From JBEKTY01 sp049515555 (lineage in GTDB: Bacteria > Planctomycetota > Planctomycetia > Pirellulales > Thermoguttaceae), in NCBI GenBank assembly GCA_049515555.1, contig JBEKTY010000009.1, positions 17,287-81,286 of the forward strand: a stretch of DNA of 64,000 nt, given 5' to 3'. Below the pieces are notes generated by a model. The model was not told the DNA's origin. It worked only from the letters and a program-made list of their open reading frames with translations, and did not search any database. A program made the translations under genes and the position numbers. Below, in pieces: positions 8,239-17,188 of this stretch. The stretch's first letter is position 1; each line of letters opens with the position of its first letter.

Positions 8239-9633
8239 ATGATCGAATATGCCTTCTACGCGGTCGTGGCTGCCACCCTCCTGGTGGCCTTCCAGAATTG
8301 GCGATCGGCCTTGTACCTGTGCCTCCTGCTGGACGTGTTGCGCGATCCGGTGCGGAAGCTGGCCAGCGGTCACTCGGTGCTGATCACGCAGTCGGTCAGC
8401 CTGGTGTGGCTGGCTATCGCCGTAGCGGTCCTTTTGCAGGAGCGGCAGCGGCTGGCGGTAATGGCCCGCCGGCATCCCCAATTGCAGACGGCCGCCCGGC
8501 TGCTGGTCGCGGCCCTCGTGCCCGGGGCGGTGATGGCCACGATCAACTTCGAGTCGGGTTGGCGATTGGCCTTGTTGGGCGGGGCCTCGTACCTGGCCCT
8601 GATCCCGGGCATCCTGATCGGCTATGCCTTCCCCCGCTGCCTCGCCGAGATTACCCGCTTCCTGGCCTTCTATTGCATCGTGAACAGCGTGGCCTTGATC
8701 AGTGGTGTGGCCGAATATGCACATTGGGGCTGGCCGGGTCTGGGCGGCGTCGGCAGCTTCACCTGGTTCCGCGACCGTCCTGGCTACAGGGTAGAGTTGA
8801 TCAGCGGGTTTTACCGTAGCCCGGACCTCCTGGGCATGCACGCCGCCGGGGTATGCCTGTTCGCCCTGGTTCTTGTGGTGGCCGGATCGCGACGCGACCG
8901 TTTCGCGTGGTTCCTGCCGGTGATCTGGGGGACGGTACTGCTGCTGTTGGCCGGCCGGCGGAAGATGATCGGCATCCCGATCGTGTTTGCCATGTCGTTC
9001 GTGTATTTGATGTTCCGCCGCACCGGGAAGGCATTTCGGGCGGTGTGGTATCTCGCGGCCGGGGCTACCGCGATGGTTCTCGTCTTTGTTTTCGCCACCG
9101 AGCTGGGGCTATCCAAGAGCTATACGACATACGCCTCAAGCCTATGGACACAGGAGGGGACGGGACGGAGTAGTACGGAGGTGCTGGACTCCGTGCTCAC
9201 CACGCTCGATCAGAGCGGGGTGTTCGGCCGCGGGCTGGGGTCGGCGACACAGGGTAGCCATCATATCATGAGCGGGGGTGTCACTTGGCAGGAAGACGCC
9301 GGCGGCAAGCTGTTCGTCGAGCTGGGGTTGCTGGGGGTCGCGCTGTTCGCCTGCGCGGCCTGGCTCTTGATCCGCACCTGCGGATCGGCCCTGCGGGCAT
9401 TTCCGCCCGAGTCTACGGCTTTTCGGCTCCAGGCGGGGCTGATGAGCGTCGTGGCGGGCAACGTGGCCAGCTTCATCGTGTCGCACCAGGCCTACAGCGG
9501 CGATCCGACCAGCGTGTGCCTGGTGCTGTTCTGCCTGGGGAGCGTTTTGGCCCTGCCCGGGGTGCTCGCGGCAGGGCAGCCCGTAGCGCGTACACCAAGT
9601 CTGGGTCAGTCGTTGGCGGTTCCTGAGTTTTGA
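8239..9633 (+). CDS. O-antigen ligase/polymerase-like membrane protein (Wzy/WaaL type)
   Basis: A 464-residue integral membrane protein with about 11 to 12 hydrophobic segments spread along its length. A long periplasmic-type loop between roughly residues 290 and 355 is rich in Ser, Gly and His and contains SGVFGRGLGSATQGSHH, resembling the G-x-G-x-G loop of the Wzy_C domain of O-antigen polymerases and ligases. In a cluster full of glycosyltransferases it would polymerise or ligate lipid-linked repeat units on the outer face of the inner membrane. No Wzx-type flippase was recognised in the visible part of the cluster. Start at ATG 8239 directly follows a palindromic repeat. Confidence 0.72.
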   Translation: MIEYAFYAVVAATLLVAFQNWRSALYLCLLLDVLRDPVRKLASGHSVLITQSVSLVWLAIAVAVLLQERQRLAVMARRHPQLQTAARLLVAALVPGAVMATINFESGWRLALLGGASYLALIPGILIGYAFPRCLAEITRFLAFYCIVNSVALISGVAEYAHWGWPGLGGVGSFTWFRDRPGYRVELISGFYRSPDLLGMHAAGVCLFALVLVVAGSRRDRFAWFLPVIWGTVLLLLAGRRKMIGIPIVFAMSFVYLMFRRTGKAFRAVWYLAAGATAMVLVFVFATELGLSKSYTTYASSLWTQEGTGRSSTEVLDSVLTTLDQSGVFGRGLGSATQGSHHIMSGGVTWQEDAGGKLFVELGLLGVALFACAAWLLIRTCGSALRAFPPESTAFRLQAGLMSVVAGNVASFIVSHQAYSGDPTSVCLVLFCLGSVLALPGVLAAGQPVARTPSLGQSLAVPEF

Positions 9634-10937
9634 GGGCATGCCAGCGGCTGTCTGGATCGCTGCAACGGTTGGAAGTGCTTAACCCGAACAACATTGCCAG
9701 CCCCGTCCTCTTGATCGCTTGTCACGCCTGGTTCCATGAACAGATTGGCGGGGCCTTCAAGATTGCCACTGAACTGGCGGAGTACCTAGCCCGACAGGGG
9801 CATCACGTGTGTTATGTGTGCGGCACGCGGGAGCGGGCACCCGTGAACCCGACCATCGACGGCGGGGTCGAGCTGTGGAGATATCCATACCCGGAACAAC
9901 CATCGCCGCACCCGGCGAACCTTTTGGGCCATGTGCGCGGGGCGTACCGCCTTACGCGGGAAATCCTGCGCCGGTCGCCTGTGGTCTGCCTGAACGGCCA
10001 CTCACCACTACAGTTCCTCGGGGCCTCGCTGGCGGCCGCCGGGCGGTGCCGGCGACAGGTCTACTCGGTCCACTCCCCATTTCCCGATGAACTCGACAGC
10101 AACCGGCAGGGCACAGCTCGGTCGCTCAAGCAGCGGGCCGGGGCGTGGGCGGCTAGGGCCATCGAGCGCATGAATTGCCGCCGGGCCACCACGGTGCAGT
10201 GTTTCTCGGAGTTCACCGCCCGTCGGCTGGCCGAACTCTACGGCCGGGCAGTACGAGGCAAGGTGCTGGTTTCGCCGGGCTGGGTCGATATCGACCGCTT
10301 CCAGCCGGTGGTGGACCGCGCGGCAGTCCGGTCCGGCTTGGGATCGGCCTGGCAGACGCCTAAGCCGCTGTTCCTGACGGTCCGCCGCTTAGAAGCCCGC
10401 ATGGGCCTCGAGGCGTTGATCGAAGCGGCGCGGATCCTATGCGACCAGAGACTGGAGTTCCGGCTGTTGATCGGTGGCGCCGGGTCGCTGGAGCCGCGGC
10501 TGCGGCAAATGGTGGACGAGCACTGCTTGCACGAGACGGTCTGCGTGCTGGGCCGAATTCCCGACGACCAGTTGCCGCTGTGTTTCGCCGCCGCCGACTG
10601 CTTCGTGCTGCCCACACGCGTCCTGGAGTGTTTCGGACTGATCATCCTGGAGGCCTATGCCTGCGGGATCCCGGTCATCGGCACGCCGGTCGGGGCGATC
10701 CCGGAGCTCGTGGCTCCGCAGGGGAGAGAGTGGCTGACGGCGGGAGTCGAAAGCCGCGACCTCGCCGAGCGGATGGCGGCGTTTCTTTCCGGGGGGCTGA
10801 CCGCGGACCGCAAGAGTTTGCGCTTGTACGCCGAGCAGTGGCGGTCGCAGCGCGGACTGGAGTCGCTGGCGCGAATGCTCCTGCCACTGTCTGAGACGCA
10901 GACGGCTTACGAGCAGGGGTGCTGCGATGCCGGATAG
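9630..10937 (+). CDS. Glycosyltransferase family 4 (GT-B)
   Basis: A protein of up to 435 residues. VLLIACHAWFHEQIGGAFKI marks the glycine-rich N-terminal loop of GT-B enzymes and KVLVSPGWVDIDRFQPV the domain linker. PLFLTVRRLEARMGLEALIE, LGRIPDDQLPLCFAAADCFV and LECFGLIILEAYACGIPVIG form the donor site, with the EX7E glutamates in the last one. The TTG at 9630 overlaps the upstream stop; a GTG at 9675 (VLNPNNIASPVLL) preceded by GGTTGGAA is the other candidate and would drop 15 residues with no family resemblance. It overlaps the following acetyltransferase by 11 bases. Confidence 0.87.
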   Translation: MRACQRLSGSLQRLEVLNPNNIASPVLLIACHAWFHEQIGGAFKIATELAEYLARQGHHVCYVCGTRERAPVNPTIDGGVELWRYPYPEQPSPHPANLLGHVRGAYRLTREILRRSPVVCLNGHSPLQFLGASLAAAGRCRRQVYSVHSPFPDELDSNRQGTARSLKQRAGAWAARAIERMNCRRATTVQCFSEFTARRLAELYGRAVRGKVLVSPGWVDIDRFQPVVDRAAVRSGLGSAWQTPKPLFLTVRRLEARMGLEALIEAARILCDQRLEFRLLIGGAGSLEPRLRQMVDEHCLHETVCVLGRIPDDQLPLCFAAADCFVLPTRVLECFGLIILEAYACGIPVIGTPVGAIPELVAPQGREWLTAGVESRDLAERMAAFLSGGLTADRKSLRLYAEQWRSQRGLESLARMLLPLSETQTAYEQGCCDAG

Positions 10938-11520
10938 CAGCATGCCGGTTATGGAAGTCCGCGTGGGTCCCAAGGAGTGCCCGAGTCCGCACAGCTTCGG
11001 CAATAAGCTGGGGCGAGGGCTGTGGGGCATCGTGTGGTTGCTGTTGTTTCGCCCGACGCCGCGCTTGTTGCACAGTTGGCGAAGGTTCCTGCTCCGTCTG
11101 TTCGGGGCGCGGATCGGACGTGGGGTAAAGGTGTTTTCCTCGGTGCGGGTGTGGGCACCCTGGCTTCTGACTATGGAAGAGTATTCGACACTCTCGGCCG
11201 GGGTGGACTGCTATTGCGCCGCGCCGATCACCATCGGCGCCCACGCGACCGTGTCGCAGGATGCCTTTCTGTGCACGGCCACCCATGACGTCTGCGATCC
11301 CCACATGCGTCTGCTGACGGCCCCTATTACTGTGGCCGACCAGGCGTGGGTTTGTGCGAGGGCCTTTGTCGGCCCCGGCGTCACGGTCGCACAGGGCGCG
11401 GTGGTGGGCGCCATGGCGGTGGTCACCAAGGACGTTCCGGCCTGGACGATCGTCGCCGGCAACCCGGCCCGCGAGATCCGGAAACGCGAATTGCGGCCAA
11501 GCTCGGAGGCGGTGCAATGA
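10927..11520 (+). CDS. Hexapeptide-repeat acetyltransferase, WcaF-like
   Basis: A 197-residue protein with the left-handed parallel beta-helix pattern: imperfect [LIV]-G-x4 hexapeptides run from GARIGRGVKVFSSVRVW through ITIGAHATVSQDAFLCTATH to GPGVTVAQGAVVGAMAVVTK. The catalytic histidine is likely the one in CTATHDVCDPHM. Such enzymes acetylate sugars of colanic acid and related exopolysaccharides using acetyl-CoA. The N-terminal helix has a short hydrophobic segment (LWGIVWLLLFRP), as in WcaF-type enzymes. Overlaps its neighbours on both sides (11 bases upstream and 4 downstream). Confidence 0.85.
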   Translation: MPDSSMPVMEVRVGPKECPSPHSFGNKLGRGLWGIVWLLLFRPTPRLLHSWRRFLLRLFGARIGRGVKVFSSVRVWAPWLLTMEEYSTLSAGVDCYCAAPITIGAHATVSQDAFLCTATHDVCDPHMRLLTAPITVADQAWVCARAFVGPGVTVAQGAVVGAMAVVTKDVPAWTIVAGNPAREIRKRELRPSSEAVQ

Positions 11521-12434
11521 TTTCGTCCGGCTTCTCGATCGTGGTCATCGCCAAGAACGAGGCCCAGAATATTGCCCGTTGTCTCAAGTCAATTGAGGGT
11601 TTCGACGACGTGGTCGTTGTAGACGACGACTCCGAAGATGAAACGGCGACAATCGCCGCGGCGTTGGGCGCCCGCGTGTTGTCGCACCGCTTCGAGAGTT
11701 TCGCCCAGCAGCGCAACTGGGCCCTGGACAACGCCGCCCTCAAGTACCCATGGGTACTCATGCTCGATGCGGACGAGGCGTTGACTCCGGCTGCCGAGGC
11801 GGAGATTGCCTCGGCGGTGGCACAAGCAGGTCCCCATTTGGCCGGTTTTCTCCTCTGCCGAAGGACCATGTTCTTCAACCGCTGGTTACGGCACGCCGAT
11901 GGGTTCCCTGTCTGGATCATGCGATTGGTCCGGAGGGGCGGAGTGCGATTTGTAGACTCGGGACATGGCGAGGTCCCCGCGCCGCCTGTCGATGGGATCT
12001 TGGGCAAGATCAAGGAACCGTTCCTGCACTATCCTTTCAGCCGCGGGCTGAGACATTGGCTCGATCGACACAACGATTATTCGACCCGCGAAGCAGGGAT
12101 GGAACTGAGTAGGGCCCTAGAATGGAGTTGGCGCGAAGTCTTGCTGGGCCGTGGTCCGCAGCGACGGAAGGCCCTACGAAATCTGGGCCGAAGGCTGCCA
12201 TTCAGGCCGTTCCTGCGCTTCTGCCACCACTACGTCTGGCAATGGGGGTTTCTGGACGGCCGCCCGGGGCTGGCCTTCAGTCTTCTGATGGCCGGTTACG
12301 AGGGCATGATCGTGCTCAAGCGGCGCGAGATGGAGTTCACGATTCGCTCGATGAAGGAAGACATCGGCCACAACACGAAGGGGAATGTGGTGGAGCAAGC
12401 CGGCTCCTCAGGTTGTGAGCGTAGCGCTCATTAA
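11517..12434 (+). CDS. Glycosyltransferase family 2, WaaE/KdtX-like
   Basis: A 305-residue GT2 of the lipopolysaccharide-core type. The start GFSIVVIAKNEAQNIARCLK with the KNE motif, then VVVVDDDSEDETATIA and VLMLDADEAL, follow the order of WaaE/KdtX proteins, where DADE holds the metal site. The Trp/Arg-rich FLHYPFSRGLRHWLDRHNDY segment and a C-terminal amphipathic stretch are also typical. The ATG at 11517 overlaps the stop of the acetyltransferase (ATGA), which decides the start; the frame is open further upstream only because it runs through that gene in another phase. Confidence 0.88.
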   Translation: MISSGFSIVVIAKNEAQNIARCLKSIEGFDDVVVVDDDSEDETATIAAALGARVLSHRFESFAQQRNWALDNAALKYPWVLMLDADEALTPAAEAEIASAVAQAGPHLAGFLLCRRTMFFNRWLRHADGFPVWIMRLVRRGGVRFVDSGHGEVPAPPVDGILGKIKEPFLHYPFSRGLRHWLDRHNDYSTREAGMELSRALEWSWREVLLGRGPQRRKALRNLGRRLPFRPFLRFCHHYVWQWGFLDGRPGLAFSLLMAGYEGMIVLKRREMEFTIRSMKEDIGHNTKGNVVEQAGSSGCERSAH

Positions 12435-12448
12435 GGCAACGGGCACAG

Positions 12449-13357
12449 GTGACCTTGCCGGATGCCCGAGGCACTATGGTTCGACCAGCGGCGGGCTTGC
12501 CAGCGCTCGCTCGTCGCGTGTTCCGTTGGGCAGTGTGGACCGCGGCCGTGCTGGCGGCAATCGTGGTCGCGGTCGTAGGCTGGTTTCTTTGGACCCGTCC
12601 GCGGCCGATGCCGCCAACGGAGGTTTTCCAGGGAGTGGTCTACTCCTGCGAGAGGTTGCCCAAGGATGCCGAGGGGAGCGGGCAGGCGTATTTTGTACAG
12701 GTTGACCTGACCCGGCCGGGGATAGAAGTGTACCTCACGCCGTTGGACCCGCAGGCGGTCGCCGCGGGCTGGGAGTACCGATTGCGCTGGACACCGGCGG
12801 TCTGTAGCGAACAGCGTTTATCGGTGGTCGTCAACGGGACCCTTTTCTCATCCGCCGGCGGCCGGCTGCGGATGCCCGGGACCTACGCCCAAGCGTGCGA
12901 AACCGTAGTCGCAGACCATCAATTGAACCACGTGGACCCGAACAGTTACTTATTGTGGTTCGAAGACGACCTGACGCCCCATTTGGAGAAGGGGAAGCCG
13001 CCGCCGGCCGCGGCCCTGCGTCGGGCACGCTGGGGTATCGGCGGGCAGATGGTCGTACTGGACAACGGCAAGCCAAACACATGGGCGGGCCAAGAGCCAG
13101 AGGCCCAGGTGCTGGCCGCGATCGATCCGAAACGTAAACTCCTCACGCTGGCCGTCTTCGAGCACGCATCACTGGCGCGTGCTGCTCGCATGGCGGCAGA
13201 CCACGAGATGGTCGACGCGATCGCCCTGGATGGGGGCGGCTCGGCCACGATGGTTCTGGGCCGGGGGGCGCGGGATTTGGGTGGCCGGACGCTCCTCTGG
13301 CCTAAGCGGGCGGTGGCAACACACTTCGGCATCCGCGCTCGAAGCCTGGACAACTGA
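12449..13357 (+). CDS. Phosphodiester glycosidase (NAGPA) domain protein, membrane-anchored
   Basis: A 302-residue protein with one N-terminal membrane segment (AVWTAAVLAAIVVAVVGWFLW, residues about 30-48) and an extracytoplasmic domain. VVNGTLFSSAGGRLRMPGTY and IALDGGGSATMVL are signature blocks of the NAGPA domain, which in characterised proteins removes an N-acetylglucosamine phosphodiester cap. In a polysaccharide cluster it might trim or remodel phosphodiester-linked sugars, which is inference. The start is a GTG at 12449; an ATG at 12476 is in frame and still keeps the membrane segment. Confidence 0.75.
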   Translation: MTLPDARGTMVRPAAGLPALARRVFRWAVWTAAVLAAIVVAVVGWFLWTRPRPMPPTEVFQGVVYSCERLPKDAEGSGQAYFVQVDLTRPGIEVYLTPLDPQAVAAGWEYRLRWTPAVCSEQRLSVVVNGTLFSSAGGRLRMPGTYAQACETVVADHQLNHVDPNSYLLWFEDDLTPHLEKGKPPPAAALRRARWGIGGQMVVLDNGKPNTWAGQEPEAQVLAAIDPKRKLLTLAVFEHASLARAARMAADHEMVDAIALDGGGSATMVLGRGARDLGGRTLLWPKRAVATHFGIRARSLDN

Positions 13358-13435
13358 GACAACCTTGAAGCCAGCCTTGTGCGGGAAATAGCAGTACGTT
13401 ACTCCCAGGTTCAATCCTTTTGAGTCGGACTCAAG

Positions 13436-16054
13436 TTGGTTGCCAAGGCTGAAGGCAGGGTCTGGAAGAGTCGTTTCGTACTCCTGATTCTGTCGTTCTT
13501 GCTGGTCTCGCCTTTGTCAGCGCAAGACTGGCCGGGCTGGAGGGGCCTCGATCGGGAGGGCCGAAGCGAGTCAGCGGTCGGCCCAACGACCTGGTCCGCG
13601 GCCTCAAACGTTTCTTGGCGTACTTCTCTGAAAGGGACGGGACATTCGTCACCTGCCTTGATCGAGGGGCGCATTTACGTAACGACCGGGTATTTCACGA
13701 CACGGCGCACTTGGGTCATGCGACTAAGTGCTCTCACCCAACTGCTGTCAGCGGGACTCGTGTTTTTTTTGGCCGTAAGGGCAATGGCCTTGCGTTGTCG
13801 TTGGCCTAGTTCTCGCGCAAACGAGCTTTGGGATGCGGCCACTTGTCACCGCTTTCTGTCTTTCCCTATCTTGCACCTTCATCCTCTCGAACGACCGCTG
13901 GTGAGAGAGGGTCAAGTGAGACTTCCGCTTCGAGAAGAGCCTCGCAAGGCTGGACAGGACTGGGACAAGTCGCCGCGCTCCCGAGACGGCCGCGCCTATC
14001 TCAGAACAGGCACCGTAGGGGCACTGGAGATAGGCAGTCTGGTGTGCTTTGGCGTGGTCTTGTCGCTGGCGTTACTGTTGTTTCTGTTTAGCCCGCACGT
14101 TTTGGACTATGATCGTTCCCCGATTCGCAGCTGGCTGGTTTCGAGCATTCTGGTTTCGCTTTGTTTAGTGCTCAGCGAGTTCTGGGCCCGGCCAGGAGTC
14201 ATAGGTCGTGTGGCGAAATCAGTTCTGGCCCTCCTCTTTGCTGCGGCGGTCGTGTTGTTCGTTCCCGCCAAGAGCCATGCGTTGCGCGGTGAGCAACAGG
14301 CTTGCATGGTTTGGGCGGCCGCTGCGTTGCCTGCTTTCATCGGAGCCTGCGGGATCGCCAATTTCCTGATCCCACGCTGGATTAGGCAGTCTCGAATGAA
14401 GGCTCGTGGTACGGAGGCGTTTAGGGCGAGTGTTTTTTTCGTCTCCGTGGCGCTCGTGCTGCTGCTGGCCTACGCGGCCGCCGGCGCAAAGCTTGTGGGT
14501 CCCTGGTCTCCTGAGTCGACTTGGGTCCCCAAGGGGCACACTTCTACCGGCATTGCCCTGTGGGTGTTCGCTGGCTTGCTGCATGGGCTGATTCTGATCG
14601 CATGGGCTTTGAGTGGCTACTTCGCGCCTGTCCACAAGCCGGCAGGCCTCTCAGAGATCCCGACCACCGGCCGGTTACTGGATGGGACCTTGGAAGGCGG
14701 AAACATAAACAGGAGGGCGTTCCACAGCGGGCAGGTGGTGCGGTTCGGGATCGTGCTCAGCCTGGTAATTGTGGTCCTCGTGTCGAACGCGGTTGTGGCT
14801 AACGAGCTGATAACGCGATCCGAATTTCTCTCGTATCACTTCCCCACGTTGACATGGCGGCCCGAGTTCGGCTGGTGGAGCGTAGGATGTCTCGGCGCTG
14901 TCTCGTTTGTGTCGCTGGTGTGGGCCTTGCTTTCCCGACGCTCTTCTGCGGACGCGGAGCTCGCCAGATCAGTCCTATTTCAGGTCTCTCTCCTGGCATT
15001 GGCGGCGGTCGGTTTCGCGAGCGGCAATTTCCTGCCGACATCGCCCTTGTTTACCAGAGCCGTGATTTGCCTCGACGCCAAAGACGGCAGCGTCCTGTGG
15101 ATGCATGAGTGTCTGCTCGGTCCGGAGGGGCCGCTGCACCGCACGAACTCCCCGGCAAGTCCGACGCCCGTGGTACATCAGGGACGCGTATATGCCTACT
15201 TCGGGTCGGCGGGTGTGGTGTGTTTGGATAGAGACGGTAGACCTGTGTGGGCGAACACCAAGGTCAGATTCCAGAGTATGTACGGCGTCGGTGTATCTCC
15301 GGTGGCCAGCGGCGAGGTCCTGGTGATTGTCAACGGCGTCCCCGATGAACCACACGTCGTGGCACTGTCGTGCGATACCGGGCAACTGCGCTGGCGGCGG
15401 CCGATGGCTTCGAGCCGACGGCAGGTTTCGGGCAACAGCCGGACTCCCCTGGTCAAGTCCATCAACGGACAGCAAGCTGTCCTGGTCTGGGGATTTGACG
15501 ACCTGGTCGCGTACGATCTCGTCACGGGTAAGCCACTGTGGTCGCTGCCCATCGCAAGCGAAGGCGACATGGTGGCCAGCATCGTCTCGGATGATGCGTG
15601 TGTCTACTTGGCCGGACCTCGGGAGACCGTGGCGGTGCGGCTGCCGGACGCGGACAACGTCGATCCCGTAGCCCTGTGGAAGACTCGCGTCCGTGGCTCC
15701 AATTGCTCCTCACCCGTGTTGTCTGGCGGCCTGCTCCTGATGGTCTCGGATGATGGTATTGCGTCCTGTCTTAACACCAAGTCTGGCCAAACGCTGTGGC
15801 GTCACCGATTGCCAGGGAAATACTATTCCTCACCGATTGCCATCGGCAACCTGGTCTACTTCTGTAATTCCGAGGGTGTGACGACGGTCGTGGCCGCCGG
15901 GGACCAGTACCAGGAAGTGGCACGGAACGAACTGGGCGAGGACGTCTACGCCTCCTTTGCACCGCTGGCGGATCGGATCATCGCACGGACTACCAAACAC
16001 CTTGTCTGCCTGGGTGGTGCCTCGGACTCAACGCAATCTCGACCGGGGCCCTAG
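13436..16054 (+). CDS. PQQ-like beta-propeller protein interrupted by a multi-TM membrane domain
   Basis: An 872-residue protein. Residues about 10-29 form a signal peptide ending LSAQ, then DWPGWRGLDREGRS, the usual opening of planctomycete PQQ-like propeller proteins, with one blade up to GRIYVTTGY. The chain then breaks into about ten transmembrane segments (roughly residues 95-530), after which the propeller resumes with AVICLDAKDGSVLWMHE and continues to the end (PVVHQGRVYAYFGSAGVVCLD, VVALSCDTGQLRWRR, ASCLNTKSGQTLWRHR). Such propellers bind partners or cofactors in the periplasm; the role here is unknown. The start is a TTG at 13436 without a clear ribosome site. The insertion of a membrane domain inside a propeller is unusual. 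Confidence 0.72.
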   Translation: MVAKAEGRVWKSRFVLLILSFLLVSPLSAQDWPGWRGLDREGRSESAVGPTTWSAASNVSWRTSLKGTGHSSPALIEGRIYVTTGYFTTRRTWVMRLSALTQLLSAGLVFFLAVRAMALRCRWPSSRANELWDAATCHRFLSFPILHLHPLERPLVREGQVRLPLREEPRKAGQDWDKSPRSRDGRAYLRTGTVGALEIGSLVCFGVVLSLALLLFLFSPHVLDYDRSPIRSWLVSSILVSLCLVLSEFWARPGVIGRVAKSVLALLFAAAVVLFVPAKSHALRGEQQACMVWAAAALPAFIGACGIANFLIPRWIRQSRMKARGTEAFRASVFFVSVALVLLLAYAAAGAKLVGPWSPESTWVPKGHTSTGIALWVFAGLLHGLILIAWALSGYFAPVHKPAGLSEIPTTGRLLDGTLEGGNINRRAFHSGQVVRFGIVLSLVIVVLVSNAVVANELITRSEFLSYHFPTLTWRPEFGWWSVGCLGAVSFVSLVWALLSRRSSADAELARSVLFQVSLLALAAVGFASGNFLPTSPLFTRAVICLDAKDGSVLWMHECLLGPEGPLHRTNSPASPTPVVHQGRVYAYFGSAGVVCLDRDGRPVWANTKVRFQSMYGVGVSPVASGEVLVIVNGVPDEPHVVALSCDTGQLRWRRPMASSRRQVSGNSRTPLVKSINGQQAVLVWGFDDLVAYDLVTGKPLWSLPIASEGDMVASIVSDDACVYLAGPRETVAVRLPDADNVDPVALWKTRVRGSNCSSPVLSGGLLLMVSDDGIASCLNTKSGQTLWRHRLPGKYYSSPIAIGNLVYFCNSEGVTTVVAAGDQYQEVARNELGEDVYASFAPLADRIIARTTKHLVCLGGASDSTQSRPGP

Positions 16055-16056
16055 GC

Positions 16057-17079
16057 ATGACGCGGAACTTGATTTCAACGGACATCAAGAAGCGGTCCAT
16101 GCTGGCGTGGAGCATTCAACGGCACGCCCGATTCATGTTCCGTCGCCTGACGCCTCGTCGTGCGTGGAACGCCGCCGTTTGCTGGTGGGAGATGCTTCAC
16201 AATCGCGCCGTGCTGAGGTCTCAGCCAGTGTTTCTGCGAGTCTGTACCTCTGATCTATGCAACCTGCGGTGCCCCGGCTGCTTACTGAGCCAGGAACGTG
16301 TGTCGGGTGAGGACACTTCCAAGCGATTGATGACCTTCGAGCTGTTCAAGCGGGCGGTTCATGATTTCGTACCTTACGTCCTGGGGGTGAACCTGTACGA
16401 TGAGGGCGAACCGCTGCTGAACCGCGAGCTTTGCGACATGATCCGCCACCTTCGTTTGTACCATGTGGCGACGAATGTGAGTTCGAATTTTTCTTTGAGA
16501 CTCTCCGACCAAACGCTGGAAGAATTCGTAGATTGCGGGCTGGACCGCCTGATCGTGGCCGTCGACGGGGCGACGCAGGAGACCTACTCGCGTTATCGCC
16601 AGGGAGCCAGTCTGGATCTCGTCTTGTACAACCTTCGGCGTCTGTCAGAGATGCAACGTCGCCGCCGCCGTTGCCCGCTACGTCTGGAAATCCAGTTCAT
16701 CGAGTTCGAACATAACCGCCACGAACGAACGCAGATCGCAGAACTGGCGCGGGACCTCAATGCGTGGCGATTCTCGGTTGTCGAGGGGTCGAGCCCCGAA
16801 GGCTGGCGGGGTACGGATTTCCAAGGCAGCGAAGCGGCGCGGTTGGCACGCGGGTGCTATCAGCTCTGGGTCAGTGCCCACATCAACTCGGACGGCTCCG
16901 TGGGTGTCTGCGACTATGGAGAGGATCATGGCATGCCGCAGATCGGTTGGGCCTGGGAGTATCGGTCCGCAAAGCTACGGAACCATCCGACGTTGACGGG
17001 CCTTCGGCGGTCCTTCGCCGGATGCGGCAAGAACCTCGACAGCATCTGCCGCAGGTGCAGTCTGTACCGCAGGACCTGA
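16057..17079 (+). CDS. Radical SAM/SPASM domain protein
   Basis: A 340-residue radical SAM protein. The cluster motif is CNLRCPGC (CX3CX2C) around residue 68, which binds the [4Fe-4S] cluster that cleaves SAM. LYDEGEPLLNRELCDMIRHL follows the GGEP-type motif, and GLDRLIVAVDGATQETYSRY the strand-4 region. The C-terminus carries CYQLWVSAHINSDGSVGVCD and CGKNLDSICRRC, an auxiliary Fe-S (SPASM) pattern. Members of this type modify peptides or sugars; the substrate is not evident. It follows the propeller gene by 2 bases and is likely cotranscribed. A palindromic element starts 15 bases after the stop. Confidence 0.85.
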   Translation: MTRNLISTDIKKRSMLAWSIQRHARFMFRRLTPRRAWNAAVCWWEMLHNRAVLRSQPVFLRVCTSDLCNLRCPGCLLSQERVSGEDTSKRLMTFELFKRAVHDFVPYVLGVNLYDEGEPLLNRELCDMIRHLRLYHVATNVSSNFSLRLSDQTLEEFVDCGLDRLIVAVDGATQETYSRYRQGASLDLVLYNLRRLSEMQRRRRRCPLRLEIQFIEFEHNRHERTQIAELARDLNAWRFSVVEGSSPEGWRGTDFQGSEAARLARGCYQLWVSAHINSDGSVGVCDYGEDHGMPQIGWAWEYRSAKLRNHPTLTGLRRSFAGCGKNLDSICRRCSLYRRT

Positions 17080-17093
17080 ACGGCCCGGCAAAC

Positions 17094-17154
17094 CGTAGGA
17101 CGGAATTTATTCCGCTGCGACTCCGCCAGTAAACGGAATGAATTCCGTCCTACG
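17094..17154 (+). repeat. Palindromic element with GTAGGAC/GTCCTAC ends
   Basis: CGTAGGACGGAATTTATTCC at 17094 is followed, after 18 bases, by the matching half ending GAATTCCGTCCTACG at 17154. Both halves hold an internal palindrome (CGGAATttATTCCG and CGGAATgaATTCCG). It is the simplest member of the family seen at 8136, 47798 and 62229. The ATG at 17138 lies inside it and is unlikely to be used. Confidence 0.8.
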
Positions 17155-17188
17155 ACTTGAAAGGTTGGTTGCTCTGCGGCGCCTGTCG

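Noticed and set aside
17138..17188. The ATG at 17138 as the start of the DUF218-like gene
   Set aside because: It lies inside the palindromic element at 17094-17154 and encodes residues without family resemblance; the ATG at 17189 is preferred although its ribosome site is weak.
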